The translations under genes were made by a program, and so were the position numbers. Source: Bacteroidales bacterium (GTDB lineage: Bacteria > Bacteroidota > Bacteroidia > Bacteroidales > WCHB1-69). From it: a stretch of DNA of 8,162 bases. Shown piece after piece: positions 1-5,271 of the stretch. The first letter of the stretch is position 1. Every line of letters starts with the position of its first letter. Below the pieces are notes generated by a model. The model saw only the letters and a program-made list of their open reading frames with translations, was not told the DNA's origin and did not search any database. The stretch covers positions 427 to 8,588 of the forward strand of contig JAQUGA010000098.1 in the NCBI GenBank assembly GCA_028684405.1, in the 5' to 3' direction.

Positions 1-33
1 GATGAAGACTTAAAAGAGTTTTTTGAAACCTGA
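1..33 (+). CDS. 3' end of an upstream gene (partial, unidentified)
   Basis: Frame 1 reads DEDLKEFFET followed by TGA at 31-33. The reading is supported indirectly: in the second repeat copy the same frame extends upstream as a plausible peptide, DFLASPKIYEIWNKDEDLK and onward, through the sequence that should lie just left of this window. The tail is acidic and charged, as is common at the C-terminus of small cytoplasmic proteins, but ten residues cannot identify a family. The gene body would be outside the window. The inference fails if the upstream flank does not continue this frame. Confidence 0.4.
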   Translation, partial: DEDLKEFFET

Positions 34-142
34 TTTTAATCATCATTAATTTAGTTTTGAGTCTTTGATAAGACTTAAAAAAGTTGTGGCTTGTTTAGAA
101 TGTTCGAGAACGAGGCATGTGAGCCTTGAAAATAATGAGTTT

Positions 143-163
143 ACTCATGTAAATGAGTTTTTT
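143..163 (+). terminator. Weak terminator-like hairpin, copy 1
   Basis: ACTCAT (143-148), loop GTAA and ATGAGT (153-158) form a 6-bp stem whose last T begins a six-T run (158-163), as in a short intrinsic terminator. It lies about 110 nt after the stop at 31-33 and could end that transcript. The stem is AT-rich and weak. A second ATGAGT at 135-140 can pair with the same ACTCAT, so alternative folding is possible. Copy 2 carries the identical motif at 478-498. Confidence 0.35.
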
Positions 164-221
164 GAAAGGCGAACAAAACGAAGTTATCGGGCATTATAAA
201 GGGCCACTCAAATTCCAGAAT

Positions 222-282
222 AATCCTGATTAAGAAAATGTCACATTCACTTTCGCTCATTGTAATTTTCTAAATCGGGATT
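222..282. repeat. Long hairpin in repeat copy 1
   Basis: AATCCTGATTAAGAAAAT (222-239) pairs with ATTTTCTAAATCGGGATT (265-282), with one A/A mismatch (232/272) and one U.G wobble (227/277). After a two-base bulge the pairing partly continues with TCACA/TGTAA next to a loop of about 15 nt. On either strand this would be a strong RNA stem or extruded cruciform. No T-run follows on either strand, so it is not a typical intrinsic terminator. It resembles REP-like or intergenic repeat hairpins in form only. Confidence 0.8.
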
Positions 283-284
283 CT

Positions 285-325
285 ATTTCGTACGATTTTC
301 TTGCTTCGCCAAAAATCTACGAAAT
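285..325. repeat. Inverted repeat spanning the duplication junction
   Basis: ATTTCGTA (285-292) pairs perfectly with TACGAAAT (318-325). After a one-base bulge (C293), GATTTT (294-299) pairs with AAAATC (312-317), giving about 14 bp around a 12-nt loop. The left arm is the end of repeat copy 1 and the right arm is inside the duplicated gene 3' fragment. Copy 2 lacks the hairpin because its sequence diverges after 627, exactly where the left arm ends. Confidence 0.7.
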
Positions 326-368
326 TTGGAACAAGGATGAAGACTTAAAAGAGTTTTTTGAAACCTGA
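294..368 (+). pseudogene. Duplicated 3' fragment of the upstream gene
   Basis: From 294 the frame reads DFLASPKIYEIWNKDEDLK, then EFFET and TGA at 366-368. The last ten codons are identical to those at 1-33. The frame is open back to a stop at 231-233 but has no ATG, so it cannot be a complete gene. The simplest reading is that tandem duplication copied the final roughly 24 codons of the upstream gene together with its downstream spacer. Gene identity is unknown. It is probably untranslated unless read-through occurs from 5'. Confidence 0.5.
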
Positions 369-477
369 TTTTAATCATCATTAATTTAGTTTTGAGTCTT
401 TGATAAGACTTAAAAAAGTTGTGGCTTGTTTAGAATGTTCGAGAACGAGGCATGTGAGCCTTTAAAATAATGAGTTT

Positions 478-498
478 ACTCATGTAAATGAGTTTTTT
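478..498 (+). terminator. Weak terminator-like hairpin, copy 2
   Basis: This is the same ACTCAT-GTAA-ATGAGT stem-loop and T-run as in copy 1. In copy 2 it is enclosed by a slightly longer outer stem, because GCCTTT (458-463) can now pair with AAAGGC (500-505); copy 1 has G at the sixth position. The terminator role is inferred from shape only. Confidence 0.35.
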
Positions 499-556
499 GA
501 AAGGCGAACAAAACGAAGTTATCGGGCATTATAAAGGGCCACTCAAATTCCAGAAT

Positions 557-617
557 AATCCCGATTAAGAAAATGTCACATTCACTTTCGCTCATTGTGA
601 TTTTCTAAATCGGGATT
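557..617. repeat. Long hairpin in repeat copy 2
   Basis: This is the counterpart of 222-282. Here the wobble is replaced by a C562-G612 pair, and G599 now pairs with C577 where copy 1 has a C/A mismatch. The stem has about 21 pairs: ten, one A/A mismatch, seven, a two-base bulge, then four. The loop is about 15 nt. It ends about 120 nt before the start codon at 740, so it could lie in that gene's upstream region. Confidence 0.8.
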
Positions 618-637
618 CTATTTCGTAAGTTTTTTTG

Positions 638-660
638 CTTGTGAAGATAGGCTTCACAGG
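638..660. repeat. Small hairpin upstream of the 740 gene
   Basis: CTTGTGAAG (638-646) and CTTCACAGG (652-660) form a 9-bp stem with one U.G wobble around the five-base loop ATAGG. No T-run follows on either strand, so a terminator is unlikely. It sits just 5' of the candidate promoter box at 668 and could be an operator-like dyad or chance. Confidence 0.4.
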
Positions 661-667
661 TGCATTC

Positions 668-675
668 TACCTTTG
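668..675 (+). promoter_or_regulatory. Candidate Bacteroidota -7 box for the 740 gene
   Basis: TACCTTTG matches the Bacteroidota consensus TAnnTTTG. A TTG at the expected -33 distance is not seen (nearest TTTG at 634-637, about 30 nt upstream), so support is partial. It would give a leader of roughly 57 nt before the ATG at 740. Confidence 0.3.
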
Positions 676-739
676 TTGTGGTATTTGTTTTGTGCATTGC
701 CGGCGTGTTCCGAAAAGCCAATAGAGTAGGATTAAAAAA

Positions 740-1324
740 ATGAATATGAAAAAATTATTATCCTTTGCAACTTGCCTGCTTGTTTCAAGCTTTATTTGGT
801 CTCAAGATGTATTAACACTTCATAATGGGGAAGAGGTAAACGTAAAAGTAGTGGAAATTTCTGCTACCGAATTGAAGTATAAAAAGTTTGAAAATGTGGA
901 TGGTCCCATATATTCAATGGGACTGAAAAATGTTTTTATGATCGTTTATGAAAATGGAACGAAAGATATTTTTAACTCTTCAAAAATTCTAGACGTTGAT
1001 GCCCCCGAAGATAGCTTCGATTCTTTTTCGAGAGGACAAAATGATGCAAGAGTTTTTTATAAATCGTACAAGGCTGCTACTACAAGCACCTTGCTCACAA
1101 CTATCTTGTTTTCCCCATTAGTAGGCTTAATTCCTGCTGTTGCTTGTTCTCTAACTCCTCCCTCCGAAGATAATCTTGACTATCCAAATTATGAGAAGAT
1201 GAAAAATGTTGATTATAGACAGGGATATAAAACAAAAGCACATAAGATTAAATCTTCAAAAGTCTGGATGAATTGGGGAATTGGTTTTGGAGTTAATGTG
1301 GCTGTATTGCTTTTGTTGCTCTAA
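740..1324 (+). CDS. Secreted/membrane protein of unknown function (Flavobacteria-type)
   Basis: A 194-residue protein with a signal peptide at residues 1-21 (KK, then a hydrophobic core ending SFIWSQ). Residues 22-80 are a compact beta-rich module, DVLTLHNGEEVNVKVVEISA onward, with YKKFENVDGP and FMIVYENGTKDIF. From memory this pattern is common in small exported Bacteroidota proteins that have no known function. A GQNDARVFYKSYKAA linker follows (99-113), then a hydrophobic stretch (114-138) ending SLTPP, a polar loop with DYRQGYKTKAHKIKSSKVW, and a second hydrophobic stretch at the C-terminus (177-194). It is therefore probably inner-membrane-bound with an exported N-terminal module. The start could be Met1 or Met3 (ATGAATATG); both leave the signal peptide intact. 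It is monocistronic, with its own terminator 18 nt after the stop. The 335-bp repeats lie upstream. Confidence 0.85.
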   Translation: MNMKKLLSFATCLLVSSFIWSQDVLTLHNGEEVNVKVVEISATELKYKKFENVDGPIYSMGLKNVFMIVYENGTKDIFNSSKILDVDAPEDSFDSFSRGQNDARVFYKSYKAATTSTLLTTILFSPLVGLIPAVACSLTPPSEDNLDYPNYEKMKNVDYRQGYKTKAHKIKSSKVWMNWGIGFGVNVAVLLLLL

Positions 1325-1342
1325 TAGCTTAATGTTTGTTCA

Positions 1343-1375
1343 AAAATGCCAAGTTTTTTATTAACTTGGCGTTTT
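1343..1375 (+). terminator. Intrinsic terminator after the 740 gene
   Basis: GCCAAGTT (1348-1355) and AACTTGGC (1363-1370) form an 8-bp stem around a 7-nt loop. The stem is extended by a U.G pair and AAAA/TTTT (1343-1346/1372-1375), so the plus strand ends in a GTTTTCTT tail. It begins 18 nt after the stop codon of the 740 gene. The flanking A-run also makes it usable from the minus strand. Confidence 0.85.
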
Positions 1376-1426
1376 CTTGCATTATTATGCTTAATTCAAA
1401 GGAGTGTTAGGTTATAGAAAGATTAT

Positions 1427-1434
1427 TAATTTTG
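1427..1434 (+). promoter_or_regulatory. Candidate -7 box for the paralogue pair
   Basis: TAATTTTG fits TAnnTTTG and lies 97 nt upstream of the ATG at 1532, after the terminator of the preceding gene, so a new promoter is needed in this gap. No clear TTTG is found at -33. The rest of 1381-1531 is AT-rich and shows nothing else I can name. Confidence 0.3.
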
Positions 1435-1531
1435 AAAAACTATTAAAATAAAATCTCTCAATATATATTTAGAGCCTGATAATCCAACTTTAGAAATAAC
1501 AATTAACTCTTGCAAATTACCAAAAAATAAC

Positions 1532-2359
1532 ATGACCCAACGAGAAGCTTTTTTTTATTATTTTAAAAAGATGGACATTTCAAACATAGAATTGATTCTT
1601 ACTAATTATATGTTTTTCGGTGGAATATCAAAAGAAATGTTTGTCGAAAAACTAAACGCTACCTTTGAACTTAATCTCAAGTTGGGGAAGCAGATTGATT
1701 GTGTTTTTGATAGTCGTAATCCAAACTTTTTTTTCTTTAATGAGGGAAATAGGCTTGCTCGAATGAAGATTTTGGATAATTCTGGTAAAATCACTGGTTT
1801 TTGTCTAGATGATTATAATTATTTTTTTAATGCAATTTTTGTTAATTATGTTGACGAAAAGCTGGGATTTGTTATGCCCATGAGCTTTGTCAAACTTCAG
1901 ATAGAATGTGAACATGCTTGTATAGAATTTGAAGAACAAAAACACATCACTAAGTTGTTTCTATTCAGCTGGTTGTATGAATACCAACGGAATTATAGAG
2001 AGTGCTGTGAATTAAGTAAAGTAAATCAAGGTTTGCTTTATAAACATTTGAGCGACTTCCTGATTCGTTATTATGAAATGAAAAATTTAAGTCATTTTAT
2101 TTCACTTTATAAGGAGGTGAAAGAAGCCTTGATTGATTTTGAAAATAGAAGCTCGGATAGAATTTGGTTGGAAGAGAATTATCGTTTTAGGATTCGCATT
2201 TCGTCTTGTATTAACTATTGTTCTGGGTACATAAAGGAAAATTCAGTTATAAAATATCTAGATTTCTCAATCAAAATAAAAGAGATAGATTTGATTTATG
2301 ATTTTTTAGAGAAGTTTGATGGATTAAATAAATATGAAAAAATAGATGATATTTTTTAA
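1532..2359 (+). CDS. Unknown protein, first of a tandem paralogue pair
   Basis: A 275-residue, probably cytoplasmic protein; no signal peptide or membrane segment is seen. I do not recognise a named family. The N-terminal part (about 1-118) has FFYYFKKMDISNIELILTN, then GISKEMF (31-37), NLKLGK (48-53), GNR (72-74) and GKITGF (85-90). This loosely recalls small alpha+beta (NTF2/cystatin-like) modules seen in Flavobacteria, but that is a weak memory-based impression. The C-terminal part (about 119-275) is mostly helical, rich in aromatic and charged residues, and has several Cys (125, 130, 158, 159). The downstream gene is a full-length, strongly diverged paralogue separated by only 6 nt, so the two are likely one operon. 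The base composition is very AT-rich with long T-runs, as in recently acquired or weakly constrained genes. The start follows no visible Shine-Dalgarno sequence, as is usual here. Confidence 0.8.
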   Translation: MTQREAFFYYFKKMDISNIELILTNYMFFGGISKEMFVEKLNATFELNLKLGKQIDCVFDSRNPNFFFFNEGNRLARMKILDNSGKITGFCLDDYNYFFNAIFVNYVDEKLGFVMPMSFVKLQIECEHACIEFEEQKHITKLFLFSWLYEYQRNYRECCELSKVNQGLLYKHLSDFLIRYYEMKNLSHFISLYKEVKEALIDFENRSSDRIWLEENYRFRIRISSCINYCSGYIKENSVIKYLDFSIKIKEIDLIYDFLEKFDGLNKYEKIDDIF

Positions 2360-2365
2360 ACGCTT

Positions 2366-3190
2366 ATGAATCAAAAAGAAACGTTTTTACATTTTTTTAA
2401 AAATATGGATATTGTTATGCTAGAGAATATTCTAACCGATGATATTTATTATTGTGGTATCTCGAAAAAAATGTTTATTGCTAAGTTGTCTGAAGTTTTT
2501 TTACGAAATCTAAAAAAAGGCAGAAAGAAATGTGAAATTAAAAAAGATGCTCTAAATACAAATATATTGTTGTATCAAGATGGAAATAAGACGGGGAAGT
2601 TATTTATAGCAGATTTTGAAGGCAAAATCACAGGATTTATTAATGAAAATAATCTTTTTGATGGATATCGTCTGTTTCAAGTTTATGCTGATGAACAAGA
2701 GGGTTATTGTTTAACGCATGAAGATAAAGCAATAATAAGGAAAACAGAGCAGGCTCTTTCAGAATTCGAATCCAATCAACCTATTCAATTCAACTTCTTA
2801 GATGAATGGTTAGACAAATATGTGAAAAATGACGAAGATGAGGGTTATAGATTTGAGCAATATCCATTAAAAAAAGTTTGTATTTTTGAAGAAATATATG
2901 ACGAATTGTTAGATTTGTATTTTTTGATTGATAAATCAGCTGTTGCAAAAGACGTTTTATCCGATCGAAAATGCAGTGAAGTGGATATACATTGGTATTA
3001 TAGAAATATTGATAAAGTTAGAGATTTATCCAGACATATAGATACATATTCGAAAGTTGTTTGTGATAATGAGTTTTTTTTCGTGTATCAAGAGTTCAAG
3101 TTTCAAATACAAGAATTTTTTATTCTTCGTGAGGTGTATGAATTAATTGCTGAGGTTGAGTATAAATTCTCTCTGAATGCAATTAATTAA
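2366..3190 (+). CDS. Unknown protein, second of a tandem paralogue pair
   Basis: A 274-residue protein aligning end to end with its upstream neighbour by eye. Shared landmarks in the same order are the M-Q-E-F start, FFK-MDI (10-16), E-ILT (20-24), GISK-MF (31-37), KL (40-41), NLK-G (48-52), GNK (73-75) and GKITGF (86-91). Further on, SEFESNQPIQFNFLDEWLDK matches EFEEQKHITKLFLFSWLYEY of the neighbour. Identity is low outside these blocks, so the duplication is old or the copies evolve fast. No catalytic motif, signal peptide or membrane segment is visible. The C-terminal half is acidic and probably helical. The gene starts 6 nt after the neighbour's stop, with no separate promoter seen. No strong terminator follows directly; a terminator-like hairpin on this strand lies at 3585-3607. 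Confidence 0.8.
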   Translation: MNQKETFLHFFKNMDIVMLENILTDDIYYCGISKKMFIAKLSEVFLRNLKKGRKKCEIKKDALNTNILLYQDGNKTGKLFIADFEGKITGFINENNLFDGYRLFQVYADEQEGYCLTHEDKAIIRKTEQALSEFESNQPIQFNFLDEWLDKYVKNDEDEGYRFEQYPLKKVCIFEEIYDELLDLYFLIDKSAVAKDVLSDRKCSEVDIHWYYRNIDKVRDLSRHIDTYSKVVCDNEFFFVYQEFKFQIQEFFILREVYELIAEVEYKFSLNAIN

Positions 3191-3313
3191 GAGGGATTTT
3201 AAGATTGGAAGTCTAGGATAATGTATTTTGCTTTTCCTCTTTGCCCATTCATTGTAAAAAACAATCCTCCATTTATTGAACTATCCAAACAGAAAAATGC
3301 TTTTTAATCACTG

Positions 3314-3569
3314 TTGTCCGATATAAATCGTATTATCTTGTGTAAAACTCAGTATAATAAGCGAATATGTATTATCCCAAAAGTACAAGCTTGATTTTAA
3401 ATTATTAATAACTATTGCTATTCCGCAATTTATTTCCCCTCCATAAAGGGTGTAAATTGCTGAAAATCAATCCATCCTGGACATTGAGCGGGGTCGAAAT
3501 GTAGGATTGAGGAAAAAAATGATAGAGGCAATTTACGCCAAAACAATACTTTCTTATTTTATCGGACAA
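3314..3569. mobile_element. Candidate MITE-like element with terminal inverted repeats
   Basis: TTGTCCGATA (3314-3323) and TATCGGACAA (3560-3569) are perfect 10-bp inverted repeats 256 bp end to end. The match continues inward with AAAT if one inserted T is allowed (GATATAAAT versus GATAAAAT read in reverse). The interior has no reading frame of note but contains a nested hairpin. Both flanks contain TTTTTAAT (3301-3308 and 3576-3583), which is too AT-rich to call a target-site duplication. This could be a deleted insertion sequence, a MITE, or an inverted pair flanking a structured RNA. No transposase is present. Confidence 0.45.
3425..3539. repeat. Nested and alternative hairpins in the 3191-3593 gap
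   Basis: GGTGTAAATTGC (3449-3460) pairs with GCAATTTACGCC (3528-3539), with one wobble. Inside it, TCAATCC (3467-3473) pairs with GGATTGA (3504-3510), and inside that ACATT (3481-3485) pairs with AATGT (3498-3502). Separately GCAATTTA (3425-3432) can pair with TAAATTGC (3453-3460), so 3453-3460 has two mutually exclusive partners. The rest of 3191-3593 shows no credible gene; the longest notable plus-strand frame (3221-3307) is only 28 codons. Confidence 0.55.
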
Positions 3570-3584
3570 TGATGTTTTTTTAAT

Positions 3585-3607
3585 GTTGTAGTTTTACAAC
3601 TTTTTTT
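3585..3607 (+). terminator. Plus-strand terminator overlapping the transporter stop
   Basis: GTTGTA (3585-3590), loop GTTT and TACAAC (3595-3600) are followed by seven T (3601-3607). On the plus strand this is a short intrinsic terminator, about 400 nt after the paralogue pair. On the minus strand the stop codon of the EamA gene (3594-3596) lies in the loop and first stem base, and no U-run follows directly, so it would not obviously terminate that gene. Confidence 0.45.
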
Positions 3608-4502
3608 CGGGTTTCTTTCTTTGTGTCAAATAAACTCCGCCAATTGCGATAATCATTCCAAATATTTTGAAAAAAGTAAACTGTTCTCCCAGAATGATAA
3701 AAGCGCCAATGGCTGTGAAAATAGGGATGAGGTTGGTGAAGACATTGGCTTTTGCAATTCCGATTTTTCCAATCGAATAGATGAAGAAAATAAATGCTAA
3801 GGATGAGCCAAAAACAGCGAGCATAAACAAGCTAGAAACGAGTTCGAAGTTGGGTTTTGTTTGGATTACGCAATCTAAATCGAAAAGCAGAAACAGAGGT
3901 AAAAACAAGAAAAAACCAATTAAATTTTGAACAAAAATGATGAAAACGGGATGGTATTCTCGACTGGTATTTTTTATTAAAATGGTGTAACCGATGGTCG
4001 AAAAAACAGCCAAAAGGAGTAGTAAAATCCCAGCTGGGTCGGCAGTAACTCCAAAATCCTTATTAATGAGCATTATTAGTACGCCAATAAATGATATGAA
4101 TATCCCGAATAAATTGGCTCTTGTTAGCCGTTCTTTAAAATAGTAGTATCCGGCGATAGCAGTAAAAACAGGAATCGTGGATATAATGACGGATGTAATG
4201 CTAGCGTCTACTCTTTGCAAGCCAAAACTCTCTCCAATAAAATATAAAAATGGTTCAAAAAAAGCAATCATAAAAAACAATCTCATCTTCCCTTTGGGAT
4301 AGACCAAATGTTCTCGAAAAAATAGTAAAAGGATGAAAAATAATAAAACCGCCGAGATGAGAAGGCGTATTGTAATCGTGGCTATGGGGTTGTAGTATTC
4401 AAAAACAATTTTCGACCAAATAAAAGTAAGTCCCCAAAAGAGCATTGCAAGAACTGCAAAACTGTATACTAAGATCGAATTATAAGAGCTTTTGTTTGTC
4501 AT
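3594..4502 (-). CDS. EamA-family (DMT superfamily) transporter
   Basis: A 302-residue integral inner-membrane protein with about ten hydrophobic segments in two EamA repeats, roughly residues 12-147 and 157-294; this is the usual length and layout of the drug/metabolite transporter family. Family landmarks are AMLFWGLTFIWSK (19-31) in TM1, ASITSVIISTIPVFTAIAGY (100-119) with FKERLT (122-127) in repeat 1, and AKANVFTNLIPIFTAIGAF (250-268) with LGEQ (271-274) in repeat 2. The short basic tail RKKPEKK is cytoplasmic by the positive-inside rule. Members export amino acids, metabolites or drugs, and the substrate cannot be told from sequence. It starts 160 bp after ribE with its own promoter-like box, so it is probably a separate transcript, though read-through from ribE is possible. 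Confidence 0.93.
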   Translation of the reverse strand: MTNKSSYNSILVYSFAVLAMLFWGLTFIWSKIVFEYYNPIATITIRLLISAVLLFFILLLFFREHLVYPKGKMRLFFMIAFFEPFLYFIGESFGLQRVDASITSVIISTIPVFTAIAGYYYFKERLTRANLFGIFISFIGVLIMLINKDFGVTADPAGILLLLLAVFSTIGYTILIKNTSREYHPVFIIFVQNLIGFFLFLPLFLLFDLDCVIQTKPNFELVSSLFMLAVFGSSLAFIFFIYSIGKIGIAKANVFTNLIPIFTAIGAFIILGEQFTFFKIFGMIIAIGGVYLTQRKKPEKKL

Positions 4503-4520
4503 AAGATTTCAAAAATCGAG

Positions 4521-4528
4521 CAAAAGTA
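4521..4528 (-). promoter_or_regulatory. Candidate -7 box for the EamA gene
   Basis: Read on the minus strand, 4528-4521 is TACTTTTG, a full match to TAnnTTTG, ending 18 nt before the ATG at 4502. It implies a leader of only about 10-12 nt. A -33 TTTG is not clear. The rest of 4503-4662 shows only weak short dyads and no convincing terminator for ribE. Confidence 0.5.
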
Positions 4529-4662
4529 CATATTAATATAAGCCGAAAATTTGACTATCGTTTCTTTAACAATAATCTAACTTTCAGCTTCTAAGATCAA
4601 TACAGAATTATTGAATTAAGCTATTTTACTTGAATTTTGAAAACAAAAGCGACTTACAGATA

Positions 4663-5265
4663 CTAGCTTTTAAGGTAATCCTCCATCAACCTCTGAACAT
4701 ACTTTCCTAAAATATCAAATTCAATATTGATAAGGGTTCCTGGTTTGAAATTACGGAAATTGGTTACATTATAAGTGTAGGGGATAATCGCTACTGAAAA
4801 ACTGTCATTGGTAGGATCTACCACGGTTAAGCTAACTCCGTTTATACAAACTGAACCTTTGGAAACGGTGAAATTATTAAAACTGGGGTCGTATTTGAAT
4901 TCAAACCTCCAACTGCCATCTTCTTCAGTAACTTTTGTACAAACCGCTGTTTGATCTACGTGACCTTGAACAATATGGCCATCAAAGCGGCTGTTCATCA
5001 ACATGCTTCTTTCTAAATTTACATCATAGCCAATTTCCCAAGTGCTCAAATTGGTTTTATCCAAGGTCTCTTGAATGGCGGTGACAACGTAGGTGTTTTT
5101 TTCATAATCAACATCTACAATGGTCAAACAAACGCCATCATGAGCGATGCTTTGGTCTATTTTTAACTCATTCGCAAGTTTGGTTTCAATCGTGTAATGA
5201 ATGTTTGATTGATCTCTTTCAATTTTAACGATTTTTCCGGTTAATTCTACTATTCCTGTAAACAT
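4663..5265 (-). CDS. ribE: Riboflavin synthase, alpha chain
   Basis: A 200-residue cytoplasmic enzyme that dismutates two 6,7-dimethyl-8-ribityllumazine molecules into riboflavin and a pyrimidinedione, the last step of riboflavin synthesis; the active enzyme is a homotrimer. It begins with the signature MFTGIVE and has the two tandem lumazine-binding beta-barrels (about 1-95 and 96-190) plus a C-terminal helix. Visible key residues are Cys46 in DGVCLT, His102 in GHVD, Ser145 and Thr147 in GVSLTVV, and Asp184 in FDILGKY. These match the Cys48, His102, Ser146, Thr148 and Asp185 reported for the E. coli enzyme. ERSMLMNSRFDGHIVQGHVD (85-104) is the conserved inter-domain block. Length is normal. 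Its start lies 6 nt after the stop of the large surface-protein gene, so it is probably the second gene of that transcript. No FMN riboswitch is seen. Confidence 0.97.
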   Translation of the reverse strand: MFTGIVELTGKIVKIERDQSNIHYTIETKLANELKIDQSIAHDGVCLTIVDVDYEKNTYVVTAIQETLDKTNLSTWEIGYDVNLERSMLMNSRFDGHIVQGHVDQTAVCTKVTEEDGSWRFEFKYDPSFNNFTVSKGSVCINGVSLTVVDPTNDSFSVAIIPYTYNVTNFRNFKPGTLINIEFDILGKYVQRLMEDYLKS

Positions 5266-5271
5266 AATTTT

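Larger units (their letters stand above)
1..292. repeat. Direct repeat copy 1 (335-bp period)
   Basis: Positions 1-292 match 336-627 with only three substitutions (G128/T463, T227/C562, A264/G599) and no indels. The period is 335 bp, so 293-335 is the rest of the unit, and the true left boundary is probably about 43 bp outside the window. Apart from the gene tail at 1-33 the block looks non-coding. It contains several hairpins: AGTCTT-TGAT-AAGACT (60-75), ACTCAT-GTAA-ATGAGT (143-158) and the long arm pair 222-239/265-282. No transposase or integrase is seen in it. Confidence 0.95.
336..627. repeat. Direct repeat copy 2
   Basis: This is the second copy of the 292-bp block, with three substitutions relative to copy 1. 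It begins within the duplicated gene 3' fragment and ends at 627; from 628 the sequence becomes unrelated apart from a T-rich run. Each difference lies at a position that can pair within the repeat, and in each case copy 2 has the stronger pair. The near identity suggests either a recent duplication or gene conversion. Confidence 0.95.

Noticed and set aside
1..627. CRISPR array or integron-type attC array
   Set aside because: There are only two units of 335 bp with near-identical interiors, no short repeat/variable spacer pattern, no cassette genes and no integrase.
1606..1794. 62-codon minus-strand frame
   Set aside because: It is antisense to the first paralogue gene and composed of low-complexity Lys/Phe/Ser-rich sequence from A/T runs.
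3221..3307. 28-codon plus-strand frame in the gap after the paralogues
   Set aside because: It has no promoter box or ribosome-binding signal, no recognisable product, and length expected by chance in AT-rich DNA.
5266..5271. FMN riboswitch ahead of ribE
   Set aside because: Only 6 nt separate ribE from the preceding gene, and no RFN-like conserved blocks are seen upstream of the operon start.
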